Origin: Onchocerca lupi
Taxonomy: Eukaryota; Nematoda; Chromadorea; Rhabditida; Onchocercidae
Direction of reading: 5' to 3'
Length of the DNA stretch: 64,000 bases
NCBI GenBank assembly: GCA_028564675.1
Contig: JAOVVO010000009.1
Location: 310,001 to 374,000, forward strand
How positions within the stretch are numbered: the first letter of the stretch is position 1; each line of letters opens with the position of its first letter. A model generated the notes under the pieces. It saw only the letters and a list, made by a program, of their open reading frames with translations. It was not told the DNA's origin and searched no databases. Shown here one piece after another: positions 40,601 through 51,648 of the stretch. The position numbers and the translations under genes were made by a program.

Positions 40601-42185
40601 GTCTAAAAAGACCAACTTTTAATTTTCAAAAATAATATTTTTACTTCAAGTTGAAATTTCAATTTTGAGCAAATTGCAAGATTGTAATTAAAATGGTAGT
40701 TTAGAAATTTGGTTTAAGGAATTTTATTAGAAAAGTTCCAACTTTTACTGGAAAATCGAAAAAATAAAGAACTAAACTTTACAGAAATGCTCATCTTTTT
40801 CATACTTCCTATAAATTTTTTCCCGGTACTTCGTGATCGCTTATAAAATTTATGAAAACTTCGCGACAATAATCGACCAACATCCTTGAGAATAATTAAA
40901 AATATTGGAATACCGAACATTATATAAAATATGCTGGCTATTTGGCCAGCAAGAGTTTTTGTTGCTGGTAATCCATAGCCTAGAAACAGTACGATAAAGT
41001 TAGAAAAAAACGGAAAAGTGGAACAGAAAGAGGGACTGAAAGTGAACCGGAAAAGTTAAACCTGAAAATTAGATGAAGAAAGTAAGAAGACATGAAAAGT
41101 GAAAATAGTTGCCGAATAGACGGGAAACGGTTCATTACACAACGTTCAGCTAAGATCAATCACTCTTCCGTGTATCTAATGCTGCTGATGAAAATAAAAA
41201 TGGTAGTGGTGATATGATTTCGTTTAATCACTTCTTTGCTTTCTCTATCTTCAAAACGAATACACATCTGTACCGATCGTTGTGTACAGCTGTCCTGCAT
41301 AGAACATCGATCCGTACCATGACCACGGACTGCTGGCGTTCCGTTCATGGATGACATCTGTCAGATCCGTGTAATCAAGAAACCAATTCACCGCTTCCTC
41401 CGCATACTTCACTTGCAAAGCTTTATCCCTCCTAATCACTTCATCTTCACATCGCATCTCCAATATTCGTTTTGTTATCTGCAAATGCAACTTGCTTAAT
41501 TTATTCTTGCTCATTTAAACATTGTGTAACCGCCAGCTTCATTTATTGTAATATTCTAATGTCAACTTGATGTTATTTCAGGCTTCAACTCTGAAAGGTG
41601 GAATAGTTTCAGTTTACACTGGTCAATGACAGCGTGACTTTTTAGCAAAAATTCAAGTTTTTATTTGGAAAAAGTGCAGCTTATTGCTTTATATCTGATT
41701 GAAAATTTTATAGCCTTCAGTATTAATTGTTAGTAAATGTTGTATAAACTGAAATAGTATATAGTAAATGATGTTGTTCCAGTGTCGGCATAAAAACAGT
41801 GAAATTCAATTTCTTTTCTTTTTTATTTTTTTTTCGTTTTTTTATTTTTTGTTTTTTTTTTTTTTTTGATCTGAACACCAACTATTTAAGTAATAAAAAA
41901 AACCAAGAAAAGTTACAAAACAGGCTAAAAATTAAACGCCAACTCAGTTTTTTTGTGCAACAATGTTGTTATTGACGGCAGCAGTCATATAAATTTTACC
42001 TGATCAAGAGCGTAGTAATAGCTCTTACGAAACAGTTCCCTTTCACGTAAATCACGTTCCAATTCGAGCTTTCGGAAAATTGCAGCGCCAATCAATGTAT
42101 ATGAGATCAATATAACAAATGGTAATAGATTATTTAAGTGAAACTTTTGGTAAATTCGTTGTAAATAATGAAATATTTTATGCAT
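37638..42185 (-). CDS. Two-pore-domain (K2P/TWK) potassium channel, about 625 aa
   Basis: Eleven minus-strand exons close in phase (1878 nt): 42000-42185, 41274-41478, 40783-40979, 40490-40602, 40257-40397, 39963-40074, 39492-39621, 39069-39263, 38754-38910, 38035-38195 and 37638-37918. The channel core follows the K2P plan. TM1 (residues about 20-40); an extracellular cap with an N-glycosylation site (NAS); pore 1 with filter TTIGYG; TM2 (MFGIPIFLIILKDVG); a basic cytosolic loop; TM3; pore 2 with filter TVGLGD; and TM4 (YFLLILIGLALLSMCINLI). A cytosolic tail of about 300 residues, Ser/Gln-rich in part, follows. It sets resting K+ leak in excitable cells. Intron 8 needs a GC donor (GCGAGT) for the phase to close. 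The start could be extended by an unseen upstream exon. The exact twk orthologue is not assigned. Confidence 0.88.
38911..39068 (-). other. Putative GC-AG intron of the K2P channel gene
   Basis: Between the exon ending at 39069 and the exon starting at 38910. The only donor that keeps the downstream frame (PGSKIDPEEMQCF) open is GCGAGT; the GT donors nearby give the wrong phase. The acceptor is CTCCAG. Confidence 0.5.
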
Positions 42186-45152
42186 TTTGCATCATGCATT
42201 AGAAGAACACTTATCTGCAATTCAATATTCCATGAATGGTTTATTTCTGAAATAATAAGAGTTACGAGATACTTTTGCATCCTTAAATGTCATATTTTAC
42301 AATTAGAAAATGAAAAGAATTCTTTATTAATCCACCATTTGATCCCCTTGAAGACCAGAAATGTTTACATATATGTAGGATTTTCTCCAGAAATGTTGAA
42401 GCAAATATTGATCTCTACCAGCAAATAAATCAAAAACATTATGAAATAGAGTGGGAATACTGATTAAAAAATAAAATGTCAATAAAGAATTAAAAATGCT
42501 TCGCGATCCTTCGATTTTTAACCATCAAAAATCACTCTATTGTCATAGTATTCACAAGGAATCAATGAGGAAATGAATTGAAGTAATGTCAACTATATCC
42601 GAATTTGAAACATATTTTGAAATATAATGATGCAGATTTTGTGCATGAATCGATAAACTCTTTTATCTATTCATTACCAAATTTATTTATTCAGTTACAA
42701 AAACATTTAAATTTGAAATGAGAAAATTACAAAATCGTTTTATGCTAAAATCATTTAGTATGAATTATGGCAGAGAAAAATAAGTTGAAAATAAAAAAAT
42801 GAAATTCAAGAATAAGCTTTGATGAAAACGAGATTTGTATTAATAGTACACATAATAAATCACAATAAGTAAAGGCCTGTTAATTTAAGAAAAAGATGAA
42901 AAATTTTCCAGCGATGAAGTGAGCTTCAAGTTACAAGTAGTTTGGTTACCACTTATCGAAGTGTCAGTTCTGAAAAAGCAAGTTTAAACAGAGATTTTAA
43001 AATTATTTATATTTTTTGCGTTATGTCAGGAAAGAGCATTTCTCAGAAAAACAATTCATCATTCGGTAGCATTTTCACTGAGTAGAGTGACGAAAGAGAA
43101 TCTTACGATTTAAAGGGAGAGAAGGAAGTAAATTTTCATCCAGTGACAACTAATTAAATGTCCTTTCAATGAAAATTAGTTAAATATTTTCTGAAGTTGT
43201 AAAAGATCTGGAAAAAAAATTAAAATTGGCTTAAATTAGTTCAAAACGAATATCACAAGTTGCACATGCGGTAACGATATATAAATCTCTGTTTTAAATA
43301 ATATCGAAAGAAGACACTACATTTGTCGGCAGAACATATGTACCGAAAACTTCATATTTCAAGAGTCATGTGAAGAAATAAATTACATGAAATGATTTCA
43401 TAAACTGATGATCTCAGTCGGGAAATAAATGAAACTTTCAGTATTCAAAGTAAAAAAACTGCATTATTTTCTGGAAGGAATAATCATTCTTCATTAATCA
43501 TGATCGTACTGAAAATAACAACGAACAAAAGATTATAAGAAATTCCTCCATCTTTGTTAAATCATATCATCAATGAGCATAAATATTTTTACATCCTTTA
43601 TTACAACCGAATTCTTTGTTAAAAAATTTCTATCAAAATAATCAATTTCAAAGACTTCAGCGAGTGTTTCCGTTCCTGAAGAATAATTTCGGTTTAACAG
43701 GAAAATGTGGAAGGATTTCACTTGCTAGTTAAATAATTCACAGTGGCTATGATATACAGAAGTATTTTTTTTAAAAGAGGAAAAGAAAAGCAATACATTA
43801 CATCCGCAGGTGTGTTCCATTAATTATAACTAGCTTTCTGGACAATCAATTTGTCAATAGACAATTCATTTATTATCAGCACTTCGCATTACTTGAGTAC
43901 TCCTCAATTGTTGAAGAAGAATCAAAACCACTCATGTCATCACTAAATACGTGCATATGTAACACACGACAAATATGTGGATATCAGTTTTCATACTACC
44001 GTAACTTCCTTTATACCGGTGAGACTTAAGACTCAGGATAGCATTAAAAATATAATTTCGGGAACTTTAGTAATTAATCCCCCTGCCAAATTATAATCAC
44101 ACTTGATAACTGTGTAGCAGATGTCCTTCTACATTTATTTTATCCTAAATAAGCAATAACTAAGCATTTTTCAAAATGAAATTGATTTTGAGATATCTTT
44201 TGCTTTCGAACTATATCCATGTCTGATAAAATCGATAATTTCTGCAAGCATCATTCAGAGATACTGTAGAAATCGGTAATTTCTACAAGCACTATCCAAA
44301 GATAATTTAACATAGTTCCGCACACTTAGATAAAATTACTGATTCAATATTTTCTTTTTCAAAACATTGCTTTTCGAAATGTGTCGAGTGTTTATTCTAC
44401 GTGATGACAACACAACCCTCAAATCTATGCTTTTTTCATGTTTTTAGGCAATCAAGTTTGAATTGCGAAGAAATCATCACTCTTTCCAGCCATTTCTTCA
44501 GTCTCATTTTCCACATCAATATTGGACAAATATTCGCTTTAATGACCGACTTATTAAACACTTCAACAGGAGATGGTCCACTCATTCAAATTCAAACAAC
44601 AGTTTATACATATTTCAAAATTCACAAATGTAGAATTTTCATCAGCAATCATTAATGTTTTGATTTTGATATCTGATTTGACTTTATAAGCTTAATCTAT
44701 TGCTTAAGAGTGTATTTTAAATATCAAACAGTTCAATTTCATGCAATTTTTTATGTTAAAATCATTAAGTTCCGGCATCTTAAACGGAAAAGCAATGAAA
44801 TATAAAATATTCTTCGTTTCAAAGATTTTTCCTAATATATATATTCTGAAATTAAAATATGTATATAGAAATGTTTAATTTATACATGTAATATGCCTAG
44901 TTTTGCTAAGAATTAATTCCTTGCTAAAACGTTTGTAGTTTAGTTAGAATTCAGCAAAAATTAATGATTTTGAATCATCGAGAACTTTTTCCAGCATAAT
45001 CGTAATTTGAAAGCAAACCTAAAACTGTTTCCACCGGAGCTATATTTGAAATATTATTGCAAAGAAAGAAATTTTAAAAATAAGCATTAAAGAGCTAAAA
45101 CGAGCTGCCATTATTCAAAGTATATTGATCAAACTGTGCCATTAGTTTAGTA
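42186..45152. other. Gene-free stretch upstream of the K2P gene
   Basis: AT-rich, with no exon series recognised. A short ATG frame near 43024 (MSGKSISQKNN) ending at a possible GTAGCA donor was seen, but nothing joins it convincingly. It should contain the channel promoter. Confidence 0.4.
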
Positions 45153-45968
45153 ATGAAATATCATCTAAATCATTGTAGTAGCATTAGTGAAATGCCGAAA
45201 ATAATCAAATCTGAAGAACCAATACATGTCAGATTCATAGGTTTCTTTTTGACTTTGCTAAAAAATTCACCAACCTTCAAATTTAACTTTGTTTAAACTG
45301 TATGTTTGTAAAATCTGATTTCATTACCTTTAAGACTATAATTGATGAATTCTATTTTGTCAAGATTTTTAAATCAATGTTATGAAGAAAGCGAATCAAG
45401 TGCTTAGAAACAACAGCAAACTTAGGCTTGAATATGCAGTGCTTGATAAAGATTTACGTGAGGAATTGTTGAGACTCTATCCATATTCTCTTAAAATTCT
45501 CACAAAAACTTTCAATAACTGATCCTATTGTGATCAAAAAATAGTTTTTCTTCACTGATTAACTTCGAAAGTAAATATGTTTATTCCTATTGGATATCCA
45601 ATTACTCCGTGATAATGAAGTGCGAAAATCCATGCGAAGCAAGCAGTCAGAAGAGAGAAAAAAACATCAAATGGTTATAAACATTCCGGAAAATGGAATC
45701 TTTCAGGGAAGGATCTTTATTTTATTGCATTTATTAGGCTAATTGTGCTAAGAAACGTGCAGAAAATATAGAGGCTATCCTTCCAAAAAGAATGCTTGAT
45801 CTAATTTTTCATGAATTGATTTGTGATAAAAATAAGTCTTCAGTTATAATGATTACAGTGAAAATGAAATCAATAATCCCAGTCTATAATAAAATATTTG
45901 TAAATTTTCTGAATTTGAAGATGAAATATGCAAGTGGCTGTGAATTTATTGGAACTGAAGAGCAATAA
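45153..45968 (+). CDS. Candidate unrecognised gene or relic
   Basis: A run of coding-looking plus-strand segments. Segment 45153-45230 starts at ATG (MKYHLNHCSSISEMPKII) and ends at a possible GTTTCT donor. Segment 45382-45522 is charged and Leu-rich (LDKDLREELLRLYPYSLKIL). Segment about 45572-45670 is basic (RDNEVRKSMRSKQSEERKK) and ends at a possible ATG-GTTATA donor. Segment 45738-45968 follows a TTTATTAG acceptor (KKRAENIEAILPKRMLDL) and ends at TAA. The last two join in phase over a 67-nt intron; the earlier joins were not resolved. The amino-acid composition is far from that of random AT-rich translation. No family was recognised. It could be a fast-evolving nematode-specific gene or a decaying one. 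Confidence 0.35.
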
Positions 45969-48054
45969 AGGACAGAATATGAAGAAAAATTGAAACCAGC
46001 AATGCTATTTATAAAAATCTTTCTTTTTTTTTGATGATACTCTTCGCTAAATAATTATGTTAGCTGTCAAATAGCCAAAAAAAAGGAAATAAAAAGACTT
46101 ACGATTGCCTTGAAACAAACTACATAATTATAATGAAGTTCAAACTGAAGTTTAACACATTAACACCAAATTGTTTTTTAGAAATGAAACTATCATCTTA
46201 ATATTACTTTTAATTATGACAGAAAATCAATCAAAAATAGGCATTTTTCTGATTGATTTATGTGGAAAAAATAAACATAAATTTATGTGTATTCGAATTA
46301 TTTTTGTAGCAAAAATGTAAATAAAATATCATCCAAAAAAATGACATCATAATCATTCGGCTCCTACTCAGCAGAATATGTAATCTGAATATTATAATTA
46401 TGATAAATGAATATTTCATTTGCTATTTATTCTTTGTTTTTAATTTCTAATCATTTAAACAATAAATCCAATGATAAGATATTCTTAAGAGTATAAAATG
46501 AGCGCAACATTAAAATCACATTTTTAAATTTTGCATAAAATATCGAGTAGGCTAAAAAGATCAAATTTCAATTATGATCAACTCACCAACAAGTAAATAT
46601 CTCTAAAAATGCATAGATTTGCCAAACGATTCAAATATTCATCCATTTATTGATGAAATATTTTTGATGTTATCCAGTAAAGCCTAACATTAAAAATTTT
46701 GAGAATAAGTAATCTCGCCACTGGTACCACCAAGAAAATAGTGCATAGCGTGTTGACCATGAAGTTTTATTAAGAATAATCTACGGCAAAATATGACATA
46801 TAGATTGTATGTAATGCAGCATTAGACATATTTTGCTAGTTGGAAGATATACTATCGTTGTCACTTGAAAAAAAATCATGATAACAGCCTTCAGATCATT
46901 CTATGATATTGTCCTGCTAGTTAGATTAGGATAGTTTAACAAATGGCTATGTCTTTCTTCTCGGCCAACTAAAAAATACTGCAAATACATCTTTTTGAGA
47001 ACACTTAAAGATATTATTAATACTGCATCATAATAAATTGTTTGAACTGAATCGGAGGAATTTGTTAAAAGTAAAATGAGACATATGTATTGCACGTACT
47101 TCTGTCGGGAACACCGAAATTGATTCCCTACTAAAACTAATTATTATGGAAAATTGTAAAATCAAATGATTAAAATTTTTGTGAAATTCTTTCTTTTATG
47201 ACTCATCATCTGTAAAATTATCTCTCATTGTGTGCCTTGTCCATGCTCATTTACAACCACATCAAAGCGTCTCCGCTTACAGCTAACAAAGCCATTAATC
47301 TTTTGTGCTTGTAAAACTGTCACTATTCTTCAATTCAATTAAACTGTCGTAACATTTTTTCCTTTGTTAACAATTTTTTTTCTTAAAATTATTTCAACAT
47401 CAATTGTCTTATATCCCAATACTCCCAATTCTTAACATTTAATATACCTCACTTAATTCCAAAGAAAACCACTTTTTTTCTTTATTCATTCTTTCAAATT
47501 GGTTCGCTGAGATCCAGACGATCTAAAACCACGCTTGCTCCTGACCAAGCTCCCAATAATCTCCTTCAAATACCCAATCGACATCACTCAATTTACTTCA
47601 CTAAACGCCTGATTTCTATTGTACTGTTAACTACATATTATTCAATTACTACTATTCTGAATAAAGAATTTAATATAAATCTATTCCTTCCACAGCTCTA
47701 ATCAAATTTCAAACCTTCCACAACAAGTACTACTGCTTGATTGTCGATCTGTTGCTGCTGTGTCGCTTCGAACTCCAGCTGTTGGTCGCGTCAGTATAAG
47801 AACTCCGAACTTGAAATGACTTTGCTTTTTGTTGATTTCTCATGAAGATGAAAAAATTGACATGACTTTTCGCGTGGTAAAGGCCGAAATTTAAAAAGCG
47901 AATTCCTCGCACAATAAGAATAAGAAGTGAAGGAGACATTTGGACCAGTGTATGCGGAGAAACATGGTTTCTGCTCGGATTATTTTGAAAGTCTTGAATT
48001 TCGATTATTCTGAATGGCTGAATCTACTAGCGATGTCCTTTTCGCTACTTTCTA
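45969..48054. other. Gene-free stretch
   Basis: No supported exon, RNA gene or mobile element. A minus-strand open frame at 47730-47939 lacks any partner exon or family resemblance. Confidence 0.4.
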
Positions 48055-49082
48055 TTAGTAAAAAATAACGATAATCAATATCACAGCAAGAATACAACAA
48101 ATAGAAAGTAATACAGGCAGTAGATTTTTGAAGTTTGATCCGCTATTTGAAGCCTGAAATCTTGGTGGTTTAAATTGACAATAGCGACTGGTGTAGCATT
48201 TTGAACAGATACAAATATAGTTGTTTCTAGACATATCCTGAAATTATTTGTTGTCCAAAATGAAAATTGTAATATCCAAAAGTCGTCATTAAAATTTTTA
48301 AGTGAAGACTAAAATTTGATCAGAATTAATTATACTTTGCAAATTCCACTGTTCAAATGATTGATTTCTAAAATTCACGAATAAAAATATAACATACAGC
48401 ACGAATAGTCCCATTTGAACAAAATTGCAACGAACTATTTTGTGCATGAGTTTCACAGTTCGTTCCTATGCATCCATTTGGACTCTAGCATGTATACTAC
48501 CCATGTCTTGTATTTCTGCATGTTACATTATTCATGCATGGCTGATATCGTGTGCAATAGTTCAAATATACAAAATATTCTATAAATATTATCCTTAATG
48601 CTATTAAATTGATGACCATAAGAAGATAGTGTATGATATTTACAGTTGAACATTACTTTTCAACTCTTTATACGTGTATTTGTTTAAGTCCATAATTTAA
48701 TTACTACTTGCTATTACTCCGCGACCAAATTCTGTAAAATTAATCTATCGAAAGGTATTTGTTGAAAAAATGCCCCCCAACCTTCGTCGCAAATACAATA
48801 ATGGGGCTATTGCAGATGCCACGTTTGCAGTCCAGATACCGAACACACTGAAAAGGAGAGCAGTCAACGTAAAATATTTTTTGGATTTAGAATTTAAATA
48901 AAAAAGATCACTTGCATCTTTTAATTTGTACAACCAAAAAGATTTATTTACGTTTTTCGAAGATAGCGTTAAAGACTACTGCAAAAAGCTCACTTGATCA
49001 CAATTTATTCCAGTCCATCCACTTTTACAATTATATGAATTAGCTCAATCGTAGGAAACATCAACGCAATTATCGAAGCGTG
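48055..49082 (-). pseudogene. Broken DSL/EGF Notch-ligand gene (LAG-2/APX-1/Jagged type)
   Basis: Four minus-strand exon relics in the order of a DSL-family ligand. 48994-49082: end of the DSL domain (NSYNCKSGWTGINCD), with one in-frame stop before it. About 48750-48851: the EGF repeat that follows DSL (CKRGICNSP, then HYCICDEGWG in another frame), with frame breaks at a CCCC and a GGGGGG tract. 48398-48583: an EGF repeat (NYCTRYQPCMNN, then GCIGTNCE) interrupted by two stops. 48055-48237: a last EGF half (YICICSKCYTSRYCQ), a Ser/Asn linker, a clean transmembrane helix (LLPVLLSICCILAVILIIV) and stop. The signal peptide and first half of DSL are missing; a Helitron remnant begins about 200 bp beyond. 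The splice signals survive, so decay may be recent. Homopolymer sequencing error could explain the frame breaks but not the stops. Confidence 0.72.
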
Positions 49083-49289
49083 CTGAAGCTCGAATATATT
49101 GTTTACTACATTTGAAAATAATTTCCGGATGAAAAAACCACTAATATGTCGCCTTTAATCAAAAATGTGGGAATTTTAACTCTTGATTTAGTTATTAATT
49201 TCATGTGAAATAAGTGAAGAATTACTGACAAAAATCTTGCTTTACTTATAATCTGTCTATTAAAATGACAAGAAATTTTATAGAGGATT

Positions 49290-50720
49290 GAAAAAACGAA
49301 GGGATTTTTTACGCCATTGTGCATTCATCCCAAACAATAAGTTTACATTTTTGTAATACTTTTCCTATGCCGGATGCTTTAGAAATGATTGCACGTGGAA
49401 GTTTCAATGAATTGCATTTTCAATGGCAGTTTCAAAACGAAATGAGCACTTCTTCCACCTGGTAGCAATGTTGCAGCTTTTCCGGACGATGAAAGAGCTA
49501 AAGCTATGTTATTTGGGATGTATTGCTGCCAGAATCAATCTAATTAGAAACGTTCTATCAGTTTCTCCTGGCGCATCTAAAAAGATTTCTCCAACTCCTT
49601 TATTGACAGTTTGCATTATTTGGTCGTAAATGCCTTTTTGCTCAAGCGTTAGCTTAAGAATATTTGATTGCATATGACAAAAGATCAGCCGTGTTGTAAT
49701 TTTATTCAAGACGCAATTCTAAATCGAACGAAACAGCAGTAGATCGATTCACCATTAGTATTCCCAATTGATTTAGAACTTTGTCCGCAATTTCTAAACT
49801 TAAATCTTCAATCATTATCAACGCTTCGTTGCAGATTTCTGCTGTGAAACCTATATTCATATTTGAATTTCCCTTGCTTCAATCATGTGCGATTTATATT
49901 TATATTATGAATCTGTTGGAGATGAAGGAGAGCAAGCGGTCAATACGATTGCAAACAATGCACGAGTCATTAATGCATACATCCCAGTGTTGGTCGTTCT
50001 CCAGTAGATTCAGAGCTTGACATGCACTGTTGAAAGTGGCATGTATAACGCCGCTGACAATTTTTGGACTGCTGAAAGGAGATTAGACGGGACACATTTA
50101 TTAACAACATGCGAAAAAAGAAGCATTCATCTTAATTGGGATTCACAGTGTACTATCCGATTATCTTTGAATATGCGCTGTCCGTCAACTCGCGCTCCTC
50201 GTTTACGTCGTTCAAATGATTTTCTATTCGCATTTCTTGTGTAATACGTGAGCACTTCCGAATACAGCAATGTTTTCGCAAACGCGTCAGTTTGACATAA
50301 TGTTAAGAAAATAATTAACATTGTAGCGGTGGATTCATGAAAAAGCGTTTTCCATTTTCTAGATGTACTGCTAACAGCTGGACTCCGTTCATGTATGGAA
50401 AATGAAAGAATTCGCTATACAGCTTCATTGCTGCTTATGTATTTCCCAGCCTGATACTGTGCGATTTCATCGATACAGATGACGCGTTCCTATCACCTCA
50501 AACTATAATCATCAGCTAGGTTATATCGGAATGCAAGGGGATTTTAATCACGTGACTGCTGAGTGCGGAGTCATGTTTGACGCTAATCTGCTGACGTTTT
50601 CCAGCCACTCTCAGCCTATCCCATCATTTCTGTTGAGAATGAAGCAGATCCAATAATTTGCCGACCCACTGCTATCCTCTGATGTCCACACAAAACAGTT
50701 CTGTTTATAGCAGAACAGAA
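49290..50720 (-). mobile_element. Decayed Helitron A (helicase middle retained)
   Basis: Minus-strand fragments of a Helitron RepHel protein in several frames. From 50.7 kb downward: N-terminal Arg-rich remnant (about 50560-50700); the segment SEFFHFPYMNGVQLLAVHLENG (50.35-50.46), which precedes the helicase in animal Helitrons; HWDVCIN-like text near 49.97-50.0; the PIF1 helicase start with a damaged Walker A (DAPGETDRTF, where GGTGKT is expected); and a Walker B-type LIVWDECTMA near 49.32-49.36. Stops and frameshifts separate the pieces. The Rep (HUH endonuclease) region is absent: the N-terminal piece runs straight to the post-Rep segment. The copy is dead. Confidence 0.8.
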
Positions 50721-50860
50721 GAGCATCAACGTTTGCAAATCGATCAAATTACTCATCTATTTGTCGTATGACAGTTTGTCGCATCAATATTTCACAATTA
50801 ATTTCACAGTCTCCGTTTTATATCAAACTATTGCGATGAATCGCAGATTTGATCAGTTCT

Positions 50861-51648
50861 ATTCGCACGTGTGATTTGAATTCCTATGAATTAAATAATT
50901 TCTGATTACATTATTGTTCGTCCAATACTTTTTCATTGTGGAAGTTCGTTTGATTGAAGTTATAAATTTACTTTGTATTGAATCAATGTGATTAAATGTG
51001 AAGCATTTACAAGCAATTGAGAGTATGAAATAATTGTTCCCACTGTTCACTAACAAAGTGTAGCACTTTTTGTAAGAATGACTAGTCATGATAAAGTGAT
51101 AAGGATGAAATGTATTGTTTGAAATTTGTTATTAAAATACTCTTCCAATAGCACTGGAATTATTCTATTTGGAACAATTTAATGATTCATTTGCCGCGAA
51201 TTTGCTTTAATTCTTCCAGTTACTATATGAGTGTATGAACATAAAAATTCGAAAAAACTAAATACTTTCTACCGATTTGTCTTTTGAGAACCCGTTAGAT
51301 AATAGGATGAATGGAGTAAATGTGGATAAAAAGAAAGAATGGAAGGAACGCAATATTATAAAAGCGCGAATGGAATTAATAATTTCCTGATTTAGCCTAG
51401 GTATCAAATAGTGGTGGCATATTAGCAATTCAAGGCGCAAATAAATATATTTCTAACAAAAGAGTGTCTATTGGAGTTTATAGGTAAAATGCTGGTAATT
51501 TCTGTTGAAGGCAAAGTGATAAATTTCGATTATTTCAAAACTCCCAGGGAAATAATGTTTAAAAATTTTGCATACCACTTTATTAATGCAGAAATTGATT
51601 TGAAGAATTAAAAATTAATTAAAAAATTATTGAAATTACTTGCAGTTG
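50861..51648. promoter_or_regulatory. Upstream region of the E-domain gene
   Basis: Non-coding stretch between Helitron A and the first E-domain exon. A TTGCAG acceptor sits 3 nt before the chosen ATG at 51649, which could be a spliced-leader acceptor or the end of an unseen upstream intron. No core promoter motif is claimed. Confidence 0.3.

Noticed and set aside
47730..47939. Minus-strand 69-codon frame near the Notch-ligand relic
   Set aside because: It lies past the ligand stop codon, shows no EGF or other motif, and has no splice link.
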